NCBI RefSeq assembly: GCF_003860215.1
Contig: NZ_RQYH01000002.1
Coordinates: 1 to 64,000, forward strand
DNA: 64,000 bases
Direction: 5' to 3'
Source of the DNA: Desulfovibrio sp. OH1186_COT-070
GTDB taxonomy: Bacteria; Desulfobacterota; Desulfovibrionia; Desulfovibrionales; Desulfovibrionaceae
Shown here: piece after piece, positions 1 to 7,149 of the stretch
Layout: each line of letters opens with the position of its first letter
How positions within the stretch are numbered: the stretch's first letter is position 1
Program-made: the position numbers and the translations under genes
Notes under the pieces: model-generated
What the model was told of the DNA's origin: nothing
The model's database searches: none
Seen by the model: only the letters and a program-made list of their open reading frames with translations

Positions 1-48
1 CCCATGACGATAATCGCTCATGCGGAAACTTTAAACAAGAAACGCTAA
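1..48 (+). CDS. C-terminal tail of an unidentified gene cut by the left edge
   Basis: An open frame from base 1 reads 15 codons and stops with TAA at 46-48. The last residues are basic (ending NKKR). Too little is present to name a family. It is followed at once by short inverted repeats, so it may be the last gene of a mobile element, but that is inference. Confidence 0.25.
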   Translation, partial: PMTIIAHAETLNKKR

Positions 49-53
49 AGCTG

Positions 54-79
54 CCAGCTAAAGCTGGGGGTTTTAACCC
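54..79. repeat. Two short inverted repeats, possible transposon end
   Basis: CCAGC-TAAA-GCTGG (54-67) is followed directly by GGG-TTTTAA-CCC (68-79). Small imperfect hairpins next to a gene end resemble the subterminal hairpins of IS200/IS605-type elements. No transposase is visible, so the assignment is weak. Confidence 0.2.
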
Positions 80-93
80 TCCCAAAGTGGGAC

Positions 94-119
94 AATAAGC
101 CCTACGTTGAGGGCTTATT
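94..119 (+). terminator. Hairpin, probable rho-independent terminator
   Basis: AATAAGCCCT (94-103) pairs perfectly with AGGGCTTATT (110-119) around a 6-base loop and is followed by TCTTTC. It fits a terminator for the gene entering from the left edge. A second perfect hairpin, 9 bp with a 3-base loop, lies at 142-162 between the two converging genes. Confidence 0.55.
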
Positions 120-179
120 CTTTCAGCAGCAGCATGAAGGCGTTCGCTTGAGGCAAGCGAACTCAATAAAATTTTTTGG

Positions 180-443
180 TTAACTATCGAGCCATTCTCT
201 TCCATATTCCTGCACCGCCTCGTAGAGGTTGATGCCCGAAGCAATCATCCTTTCGCGCCCATAAAGCCGTTTCATGATTTCTGCAGATTTTGGCAATAGT
301 GGAATTTCATTAAGCAGCCTGCCTGCTTCCTCTTTTTTCCCAGCAGTCAATAAATCTGCAACACGCAAACACATTTCATTGATTTCATCTTCTGAATAAT
401 ACTTCAGATAGGGTTCGCGTCGAACGGCTTCAACTTCTGGCAT
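180..443 (-). CDS. Small protein of unknown function (87 aa)
   Basis: The start at 443 is chosen because GGGAGG lies 6 bases before the ATG; a longer frame to 527 has no such site. The product is soluble, acidic and apparently all-helical, with a central segment rich in Lys/Glu (LLTAGKKEEAGRLLNEIPLL) and no signal peptide. I do not recognise the family. Its codons are visibly AT-richer than those of the genes after position 1000, and it sits between a tRNA operon terminator and possible element-end repeats, which suggests acquired DNA. It could be a small phage or toxin-antitoxin-linked protein, but nothing shows this directly. Confidence 0.6.
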   Translation of the reverse strand: MPEVEAVRREPYLKYYSEDEINEMCLRVADLLTAGKKEEAGRLLNEIPLLPKSAEIMKRLYGRERMIASGINLYEAVQEYGREWLDS

Positions 444-480
444 GGTTTTCCTCCCTGGGCCTACGAAAACTCTATCCAGA

Positions 481-600
481 TTATTCGTGGGCGTCCAGAT
501 ATGCGGCCAGTAACGTCCTGACGGCATCCGCGGAGGCGGCCACAGTAACCGCGTCCGGGATCAGGGCCGACAGGACTTTTGCGTGGCGGATTGGGCAGAT
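481..600 (-). pseudogene. Possible C-terminal remnant of an Ala-rich gene
   Basis: On the minus strand a frame with good codon character ends in TAA at 481, 37 bases before the ATG of the next gene. The tail is Ala/Asp-rich (ADAVRTLLAAYLDAHE). Read upstream, the frame runs into the tRNA terminator hairpin and has no ribosome site, so only the 3' end of a gene seems to remain. The family is unknown. Confidence 0.22.
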
Positions 601-605
601 TGCAG

Positions 606-651
606 AAAAAACGCCCATAGCTTGGGATGCTGCTGCATTCCAAGCTATGGG
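606..651 (-). terminator. Rho-independent terminator of the tRNA operon
   Basis: A 12-bp perfect stem (614-625 with 640-651) encloses a 14-base loop that can itself pair ATGC with GCAT. On the minus strand it is followed by six T (606-611). It lies 36 bases after the 3' end of tRNA-Asp. Confidence 0.85.
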
Positions 652-687
652 GAGTATGGAAACTCCTGCGAAAGAGGAGGATATGGC

Positions 688-764
<77 letters not shown>

Positions 765-773
765 GTATGGGGC

Positions 774-849
774 TGGTGGGCAGTACAGGACTTGAACCTG
801 TGGCCCCCGCCGTGTGAAGGCGGTGCTCTACCAGCTGAGCTAACTGCCC
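774..849 (-). tRNA. tRNA-Val (anticodon CAC)
   Basis: This is a 76-base cloverleaf on the minus strand. Acceptor stem GGGCAGT/ACTGCCC, D-arm AGCTCAGCTGGTAGAGC, anticodon stem CCGCC/GGCGG with loop TTCACAC (anticodon CAC), T-arm with GGTTCAAGTC, and an encoded CCA (774-776). It is the first gene of the two-tRNA transcript. Confidence 0.95.
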
Positions 850-862
850 TCCCGGAAATCTG

Positions 863-892
863 CTTGTACAGGAAAACGGGTCACAGCGTCAA
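863..892 (-). promoter_or_regulatory. Promoter of the tRNA-Val/tRNA-Asp operon
   Basis: On the minus strand TTGACG (887-892) is followed after 18 bases by TACAAG (863-868), 13 bases before the first base of tRNA-Val. Spacing and match fit a sigma-70-type promoter. The rest of the 850-1124 gap shows nothing else I can name. Confidence 0.6.
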
Positions 893-1124
893 GAAATTTT
901 TTGTTCCGGCATGCGCACCCGCCACAAAACGTATCTGCGTGAAAAACCTGAAAAAAGAGGCACGCTCCCGCCCACAGGGATTGCTTGCCGTCTCTCGGGC
1001 CGGGTGATACATGTGGACGATACGGTTCCGCCCCGGCGCAAAACAGACTGCGGGCAGCGCCGTCATGGCCGCGCTGTTCCCGAAAACAGGCAGCGCTGCG
1101 GATGCACAAGGGAGAAAAAGAGCA

Positions 1125-2084
1125 ATGGGATGTCGGTGGAAACAACTGTGGATGGCACTGTTCTGCGCCGTGCTGCTGTGCGGCGGCAAGGCTCAGGCCT
1201 GGATTCTGGACGGCAATGCCATCATGGACCAGCCCATGCGCGAAAACCTTTGCGTGCTCACGTTTGACGACGGCCCTTCGCCCAATACGCCCCAGTTGCT
1301 GGACTCATTGGCGGAATATGGCATACCCGCCACGTTTTTTCTTCTGGGCAGACAGGCCGAACGCTTCCCCGATCTTGTGCGGCGCACCCTGGCCGAAGGA
1401 CATGAGGTGGGCAACCACTCCTATTCGCATCCCAATTTCCGCCGCATCAGCCCTGCGCGCCGCCTTGAGGAACTGCGCCGCACTGACGACATCCTGCGCA
1501 AGCTCGGAGCCGCGCCGCGGTTTTTCCGTCCGCCGTACGGCGCCTTTGAAGAATCCACCGAACAGATTGCAGAGGGGCTGGGCCTGGCTGTTGCTCTCTG
1601 GTCGCTGGACAGCCGCGACTGGCAGCGTCTGCCGGCAAACTATGCCCAACTGCTCAGCACGCGCGGATCTTCCTACGCCCCCGGCACCCTGCGCGGAGTC
1701 TTTCTCTTCCACGACACGCACAAACGCACGGTGGACGATCTGCCGCGCATTGTCCGTGATCTGCGCGCCGGAGGCTGCCAGCGTTTTGTCACTCTCAGCG
1801 ATTATGTGGACGGACTTCTGGATCCGGAACCGGGTATGCGCATGGTGCGGCGCGCGCTTCCCGCGCCGGAAGCTGCGGCATTTTCCCGTGGCCGCCCTGC
1901 CGCGCCGGAGCAGCCTGTTGCCACAACCCAAAGCTTTCCGGCGGGCACCGCCGCCCTGCCGCTGGCCCGCAGCAGCAGGCCGTGGAGTGGTGAAGCCGTG
2001 GCGCAGGAAAATGCCCCCCAGCCCCAGGCCGCACAGCCTCCCGACCAAGCCGATCATCCTGCGTCTTTTCCGCCAGCCAGTTAG
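1125..2084 (+). CDS. Secreted polysaccharide deacetylase (NodB domain, CE4)
   Basis: Metal-dependent deacetylase of N-acetylated glycans in the envelope. The start at 1125 follows AAGGGAG and gives a signal peptide of about 24 residues (hydrophobic core LWMALFCAVLLCGG, cut near AQA-W). The NodB fold is clear: TFDDGP (catalytic base Asp and metal Asp), HSYSHPNF with the H-x3-H metal pair, RPPYG, and FLFHDTH near the end of the domain. After the domain comes a Pro/Ala/Gln-rich tail of about 75 residues with no fold I recognise. The protein is 319 residues. The substrate could be peptidoglycan or an exopolysaccharide; the neighbours do not decide it. Confidence 0.9.
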   Translation: MGCRWKQLWMALFCAVLLCGGKAQAWILDGNAIMDQPMRENLCVLTFDDGPSPNTPQLLDSLAEYGIPATFFLLGRQAERFPDLVRRTLAEGHEVGNHSYSHPNFRRISPARRLEELRRTDDILRKLGAAPRFFRPPYGAFEESTEQIAEGLGLAVALWSLDSRDWQRLPANYAQLLSTRGSSYAPGTLRGVFLFHDTHKRTVDDLPRIVRDLRAGGCQRFVTLSDYVDGLLDPEPGMRMVRRALPAPEAAAFSRGRPAAPEQPVATTQSFPAGTAALPLARSSRPWSGEAVAQENAPQPQAAQPPDQADHPASFPPAS

Positions 2085-2122
2085 GCAGCATTCCCTGCGA
2101 CACTGATGGGCCATTCCCCGGC

Positions 2123-2430
2123 CTACTGGATACCCGTGCGCATGAATGACTGCACAAACTGACGCTGGAACAGCAGAAAAGCCACCAGCAACGGGCCTGA
2201 AGTCATGAGCATGGCCGCAGTGATGATTGTCCAGTCCACCCCCTGCTCGGTGGCGGAAAAAATTTGCAGCCCCACGATAAAGCGGCCACGAATTCACGGA
2301 ATTGATAACAATGAGCGGCCAGAGAAAGTTGTTCCAGTGCGTGTTGATGGAAACAAGGGCGTATGCCGTATAGGCGGGTTTGGCCAGCGATATATACATG
2401 CCACAAGACCTGAAGAGTATTGGCACCTTG
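2123..2430 (-). pseudogene. Broken sugar ABC transporter permease (MalG/UgpE type), C-terminal part
   Basis: Two minus-strand frames join to give the C-terminus of a binding-protein-dependent sugar permease. Upstream comes the family hallmark HWNNFLWPLIVINS. After a frameshift near 2285 the frame continues as VGLQIFSATEQGVDW, then a last membrane segment and the typical ending FVQSFMRTGIQ, stop at 2123. The conserved EAA loop and everything before it is missing or scrambled beyond about 2430. No partner permease, ATPase or binding protein is nearby, so a whole uptake operon seems to have been lost. From 2430 to 2625 I see nothing else. Confidence 0.75.
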
Positions 2431-2625
2431 CCTGCCGCAGAAGGCCGATTGTATGGTGGTGTAGCGGAGATATTTCCGTCGATGGTCAGCCGGGGAGCGA
2501 TGCCATTGCCCTGACAGCGCCTTTGCCGTATGCTTCTGTATCCATCGTGCGTCCGGCATTTCCCGGGCGCTCCATTTTCCGCTCCGTCGCCACAGCAGCC
2601 GTGCGCCGGGGGCAAAGGGACATGC

Positions 2626-4524
2626 ATGACTCCTACCGGCACTGATGCCCAACAGCGCTTTGAGGCCATCTGGGATTCCGTGGCGTGCGGCATCGCCATC
2701 ATTGACGCCGAAACCCGCACCATTCTGGCGGTCAATCCCGTGGCTGCCCGCATGCACGGGGCTGACCCCGCGCACCTTGTCGGAAAAATCTGCCACCAGT
2801 TCATCTGCCCGGCAGAAACAGGCGCCTGCCCCATCATGGACAAGGGGCAGACCGTGGACCGCACGGAGCGCAAGCTCCTCCGCGCCGACGGTCAGACCCT
2901 GCCCATCATCAAATCCGTGGTCAAAATCAACTATCAGGGACGCCCTGCCCTGCTGGAAAGCTTTACGGACATTTCTCTCCTCAAGGAAGCCGAGGAACAA
3001 CTGCGCGAACTGCGTGTGGCCCAGGTCGCCAGCCAGGCAAAGAGCGATTTTCTGGCCCGCATGAGCCACGAAATGCGCACTCCCCTCAACGCCATTCTGG
3101 GCATGGCCCGCATTGCGCAGAAAAACGGAGACGCGCAAAACATCTCCCATGCCCTGTCGGTCATCGTCACCTCTGCCTCGCATTTGCTGGGTCTGGTCAA
3201 TGACGTTCTGGACATGGCCAAGATCGAAGCCGACAAAACGGAAATCATGGCCCTTCCCTTTTGCCTGGAGCATCTGATCACCCAGGTCTGCACCATGGTG
3301 GAAGATGACGTTGAAAAAAAGAAGCTGCGCCTGGGCATCGCTTTTTCCGAAAGCATCCCCCTCTCCTATACGGGAGACGTGCTGCACATTTCACAGATTC
3401 TCGTCAACCTGCTGGCCAATGCGGTCAAATTCACTCCCGAAGGCGGCCATGTTTCGCTGTGTGTGGAAGAAGCACAGCGTACGGCCGACAGCAGCGAACT
3501 GCGCTTTCTGGTGCGTGATTCGGGCATCGGCATCCCGCAAGACAAGATCGACAAACTTTTTGCTCCCTTTGAGCAGGGAGACGGCAGCATTACCCGCACG
3601 TACGGCGGCACAGGACTGGGCCTCTCCATTTCGCAAAGACTGGCCGGACTGATGGGCGGCAAAATCACGGTTTCTTCCGTACCGGGGCAGGGGGCCACAT
3701 TTGTCCTGCACCTGACTCTGCCCCATGCCCCTGAGAGCCCTCTGCCCCCCGTGCCTCCGCATTTTCGCTGCCTTTTTGTTTCCGACGATGCCCAACTGGC
3801 CCTCCAGTTTCAGGGGATTGCCCGCAGGCTGCGCCTCCATGCGGACATGGCGTCCGCCCCAAAGGACGCACTGACGCTGGCGCAAAAGGGTTCGGGCCAT
3901 GATCTCTGCCTGCTGGATCTTGACCTGCTGGACGGGCAGGCTCTGCCTCTGGCCGAGGCCCTGAGCGCACATACGCGCCATACGGCATTCATGACAGGCT
4001 TTTTGCACTGGAACAGCATGGAAAGTTCTGCCCCGGCCAACAGCCATTTTCTTGCCCGGCAGCTTTTGCCCACGGCTGTGGCCGACCTTGTGCGCACATG
4101 TGCCGCACAGCGGGAGGAGGCATCCGAGCGCGGGCAAAGCCCGGATTTTTCCCAAATCCATGTGCTGCTGGTGGAAGACATTGACATCAACCAGGAAATC
4201 TTTCTCGGCCTGCTGGCGGAAACCGGCATCCACATTGACGTGGCGGACAACGGACGTGCGGCTCTGGACATGCTGCGCGCCCATCCCCGCAAATACGACC
4301 TCATATTCATGGACATCCAGATGCCGGAGATGGACGGAATTTCCGCAGCGCAGGCCATCCGTGCCCAACCGCACATCTACGGCACAACGCCGATCATTGC
4401 CATGACCGCCAACGCTTTTACCGAGGATGTGGAAAAATGCCTTGCCGCAGGCATGGTCGGCCACCTGTCCAAGCCCATTGAAGAGGAAAAAGTGCTGGAA
4501 GCCATCGCCCGTTACTGTTCCTGA
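2626..4524 (+). CDS. PAS-containing hybrid sensor histidine kinase
   Basis: Start at 2626 follows AAAGGGA; the product is 632 residues with no membrane segment, so a cytoplasmic sensor. A PAS domain (about 10-118) contains several Cys (C61, C68 and others), which may bind a ligand or cluster. HisKA carries the phospho-accepting His148 in SHEMRTPLNA, the HATPase has the N box near 260-267, DSGIGIP and GGTGLGLSI. A first receiver-like domain (about 380-490) keeps an acidic LDLDLL strand but lacks the usual Lys. The final receiver (512-632) is complete with acidic pocket ED, Asp563 in FMDIQMP and Lys616. No output regulator lies beside it. The signal is unknown. Confidence 0.92.
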   Translation: MTPTGTDAQQRFEAIWDSVACGIAIIDAETRTILAVNPVAARMHGADPAHLVGKICHQFICPAETGACPIMDKGQTVDRTERKLLRADGQTLPIIKSVVKINYQGRPALLESFTDISLLKEAEEQLRELRVAQVASQAKSDFLARMSHEMRTPLNAILGMARIAQKNGDAQNISHALSVIVTSASHLLGLVNDVLDMAKIEADKTEIMALPFCLEHLITQVCTMVEDDVEKKKLRLGIAFSESIPLSYTGDVLHISQILVNLLANAVKFTPEGGHVSLCVEEAQRTADSSELRFLVRDSGIGIPQDKIDKLFAPFEQGDGSITRTYGGTGLGLSISQRLAGLMGGKITVSSVPGQGATFVLHLTLPHAPESPLPPVPPHFRCLFVSDDAQLALQFQGIARRLRLHADMASAPKDALTLAQKGSGHDLCLLDLDLLDGQALPLAEALSAHTRHTAFMTGFLHWNSMESSAPANSHFLARQLLPTAVADLVRTCAAQREEASERGQSPDFSQIHVLLVEDIDINQEIFLGLLAETGIHIDVADNGRAALDMLRAHPRKYDLIFMDIQMPEMDGISAAQAIRAQPHIYGTTPIIAMTANAFTEDVEKCLAAGMVGHLSKPIEEEKVLEAIARYCS

Positions 4525-4575
4525 ACAGAAAATGCGGCTTTTTGAAATGCCTGCTCCGCAAACACAGGAGAAAGC

Positions 4576-6045
4576 ATGCTCGATACCACAAACAGGGCGG
4601 CAGTGGCCTTTGCCAACGGCAGTTTTGTCTGCCTTTCGCCCGCAATGGGCAACAGGCACGGGCTGATCTCCGGCGCCACGGGCACGGGAAAAACCGTTAC
4701 CCTCCAGACATTGGCCGAAACTTTCAGCCAGATGGGCGTGCCTGTTTTTGCCGCCGACATCAAGGGCGACCTTTCGGGAGTGGCTGTTGCGGGCGGCAAC
4801 AGGGAAAGCGTGAACCAGAGAGTGCGGGACTGCCGCCTGGAAGACCACGGTTTTGCCTTTCGGGGTTTCCCCGTCCAGTTCTGGGATGTTTTTGGCCTTC
4901 AGGGCATTCCTGTGCGGGCCACCGTGGCGGACATGGGCGACATGCTGCTGGCGCGCCTGCTCCAGCTCAACGACACCCAAAGCGCCGTGCTCGCCATGAT
5001 CTTCAAAATTGCCAAGGACATGAGTCTGGAGCTGACAGACCTCAAAGACCTGCAAAAAACCCTGGAATACACCCGCGCCAACGCGCCCCGGCTTTCCCCC
5101 GCATACGGCAACCTGCCCGCCAACAGCATCGGGGCAATCCAGCGCAACGTGATGGCCCTGCAACAGGAAGGCGCGGACGACTTTTTCGGCGAACCGGCCC
5201 TGAACATCGAAGACCTCATGCACACCGTGGACGGCAGGGGGGTCATCAATATCCTGGCCGCCGATCAGCTCATGCAGTCGCCCAGGGCCTACACCACGTT
5301 TCTGCTCTGGCTTCTGACAAAGCTTTTCACCTCCCTGCCCGAAGCGGGCGACAGGGACAAACCCGCGCTGGTCTTCTTTTTTGACGAGGCGCACCTGCTT
5401 TTTGCCAATGCCCCCCGCGTGCTTGTGGAGCGCATCGAGCAGGTGGTGCGCCTGATCCGCTCCAAGGGCGTGGGCATCTTCTTTCTTTCCCAATCCCCCA
5501 CAGACATTCCCGACTCTGTGCTGGGGCAGTTGGGCAACCGTGTGCAGCACGCCCTGCGGGCCTACACGCCCAACGACATCAAGGGGCTGAAGGCCGCAGC
5601 CAGGTCTTTTCGCGCCAATCCCGCTTTTGATGCGGAATCCGCCATTGCGGAACTGGGCATCGGCGAGGCCCTGATCTCCTTTCTGGACGCAAAGGGTGTT
5701 CCTGCGCCTGTGGAACGGGCCTGGATACTGCCGCCCCAGGGGCAGATCGGCCCTCTGGACGCCGCGCAGCGCGAGTCCATGCTCCAAACCTCCCTGCTCT
5801 ATCGCGTCTATGCCGAAAAAAAAGACAGATTCTCCGCCTTTGAAGCCCTGAATGCACAGCAGGCCGAGGACCAACGCCAAAAAGAGGAAGCGCAACAGCT
5901 TGCCCAGGCTCAAAAGGCCGCACAGGACGAAGAAAAGCGGAAAGAAAAGGAAAAAGCGCAGCAGATACGCTTTTGGAGCGGCGTGGCCAAATCCGTTCTT
6001 GTGCCCATTGTGCGCCGCTTCCTTGCGGGCATGTTCCGGCGCTGA
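4576..6045 (+). CDS. HerA/YjgR-type helicase-like ATPase (DUF853)
   Basis: Of 489 residues, this matches the YjgR (DUF853) branch of the HerA/FtsK superfamily. GATGTGKT (33-40) is the Walker A loop, and VFFFDEAHLLF (about 265) is Walker B. A sensor-like FLSQSPTD follows. The last 80 residues are a Lys/Glu/Gln-rich helix, probably coiled coil, ending in a basic segment. The start has AGGAGA 5 bases upstream. It lies 51 bases after the kinase gene and 38 before a small thioesterase, so the three may share a transcript. The cellular role of this family is not firmly known; DNA-related work is inferred from the fold. Confidence 0.85.
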   Translation: MLDTTNRAAVAFANGSFVCLSPAMGNRHGLISGATGTGKTVTLQTLAETFSQMGVPVFAADIKGDLSGVAVAGGNRESVNQRVRDCRLEDHGFAFRGFPVQFWDVFGLQGIPVRATVADMGDMLLARLLQLNDTQSAVLAMIFKIAKDMSLELTDLKDLQKTLEYTRANAPRLSPAYGNLPANSIGAIQRNVMALQQEGADDFFGEPALNIEDLMHTVDGRGVINILAADQLMQSPRAYTTFLLWLLTKLFTSLPEAGDRDKPALVFFFDEAHLLFANAPRVLVERIEQVVRLIRSKGVGIFFLSQSPTDIPDSVLGQLGNRVQHALRAYTPNDIKGLKAAARSFRANPAFDAESAIAELGIGEALISFLDAKGVPAPVERAWILPPQGQIGPLDAAQRESMLQTSLLYRVYAEKKDRFSAFEALNAQQAEDQRQKEEAQQLAQAQKAAQDEEKRKEKEKAQQIRFWSGVAKSVLVPIVRRFLAGMFRR

Positions 6046-6083
6046 AATCCATTGCCGCGCCCAGGGCGCGAAAAGGGGGAAAC

Positions 6084-6494
6084 ATGGCCAAAAAACTGGA
6101 GCCTGGCCTTGCGGGCAGTCATGAGGCCATTGTCACCGAAGCCATGCTGGCCAGCAACGTGGGCAGCGGCACAGTGTCTGTTTTTTCCACGGCCATGCTG
6201 GTGGCCCTGCTTGAGGGCACGGCGGTGGCTCTGGTGCAGGACGCTCTGGAAGAAGGGCAGACCACCGTGGGCACGGCCATCAGTGTCAGCCACACCGCCG
6301 CCACGCCTCTGGGCATGAAGGTGCGCTTTTTTGCCGAACTCACGGCCATATCTCCCAACGGCAAAGGCCTGACCTTCAGGGTCCGGGCCGAGGACGAAGC
6401 CGGACCCATCGGAGAAGGAACCCACGAACGTGTGGTCGTCAACAGGGAAAAATTTGAAACCAGAGCCCTTGCCAAGGGGCAACAGGGCGCATGA
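6084..6494 (+). CDS. Hotdog-fold thioesterase, FlK-like
   Basis: A 136-residue protein resembling the fluoroacetyl-CoA thioesterase (FlK) branch of hotdog enzymes: an N-terminal strand, then STAMLVALLEGTAV as the central helix, and TPLGMKVRFFAELT and GEGTHERVVVN strands. The central-helix Glu in ALLEG and the late His are in the places the family uses for catalysis. It would hydrolyse a small acyl-CoA; fluoroacetyl-CoA is unlikely to be the natural substrate here. Start at 6084 follows AAAAGGGGG. It ends 35 bases before the next start. Confidence 0.8.
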   Translation: MAKKLEPGLAGSHEAIVTEAMLASNVGSGTVSVFSTAMLVALLEGTAVALVQDALEEGQTTVGTAISVSHTAATPLGMKVRFFAELTAISPNGKGLTFRVRAEDEAGPIGEGTHERVVVNREKFETRALAKGQQGA

Positions 6495-6529
6495 CCGCGC
6501 TACAGCGGCTTTTGCGCACGGAGGAACCT

Positions 6530-7084
6530 ATGGATAACCTGACATTTGTGGGCATTTCCGGCAGTCTTCGCCGGGCATCGCGCAATACGGGCCTGCTGCG
6601 CTGCTGCGCGGCCAACCTGCCCCAGGGCGTCCGCATGGAAATTGCGGATATTTCCGCACTGCCCCTGTACAATGAAGACATGGGCAAACCCGAGGCAGCC
6701 CAGGCGCTCATCCGGCAGGTCAGTGCTGCGGACGCCCTTGTGCTGGCCTGCCCGGAATACAACTATTCTCTGGCTCCCGCGCTCAAAAACGCGCTGGACT
6801 GGCTCTCCCGCGAGCCAAATCTGGCCCCGCTCAACGGCAAGGCGGCCTGCATTCTGGGCGCTGGCGGCGGCATGGGCACCTCACGCTCCCAGTTGCATCT
6901 GCGCCAGGTCTGCGTGTACCTGAACCTGCGCCTGCTCAACAAGCCCGAAGTCTTTTCCAACGCCTTTACCCCGGCCTTTGACGATGCGGGCACGGTGGTG
7001 GACGCGGCGCTGGCCGGGCAGACCGCAGAACTCATGCAGGAACTGGCTCTCTGGACGCGCCGGTTGCGCGCCCCCGCAGCCTGA
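6530..7084 (+). CDS. NAD(P)H-dependent FMN reductase
   Basis: A 184-residue flavodoxin-like fold. GISGSLRRASRNTGLL is the FMN phosphate loop, CPEYNYSLAPALKNALDW the typical second motif, and GAGGGMGTSRSQ the third. Such enzymes reduce free FMN, azo dyes, quinones or chromate with NAD(P)H in the cytoplasm. Start at 6530 follows GGAGGAACCT. It is the last gene before a strong hairpin shared with the converging dehydrogenase gene. Confidence 0.88.
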   Translation: MDNLTFVGISGSLRRASRNTGLLRCCAANLPQGVRMEIADISALPLYNEDMGKPEAAQALIRQVSAADALVLACPEYNYSLAPALKNALDWLSREPNLAPLNGKAACILGAGGGMGTSRSQLHLRQVCVYLNLRLLNKPEVFSNAFTPAFDDAGTVVDAALAGQTAELMQELALWTRRLRAPAA

Positions 7085-7091
7085 AAAAACC

Positions 7092-7129
7092 GGCAGCGCC
7101 CGCACGCCTGACGGCCCGCGGGCGCTGCC
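7092..7129. terminator. Hairpin between converging genes
   Basis: GGCAGCGCCCGC (7092-7103) pairs over 12 bases with 7118-7129. An A-run lies at 7085-7090 on the plus strand, so on the minus strand the stem is followed by GG and then T6, which suits ending the leftward gene region as well as the rightward one. Confidence 0.6.
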
Positions 7130-7149
7130 AACAGCCAAACCGGAAAAAC

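Noticed and set aside
461-643. Minus-strand frame of 60 codons near the tRNA terminator
   Set aside because: It begins inside the terminator hairpin, and a neighbouring frame has better codon character.
3391-5913. An 840-codon minus-strand frame across the kinase and HerA-like genes
   Set aside because: It crosses two well-supported plus-strand genes and an intergenic gap, and its translation has no recognisable domain.
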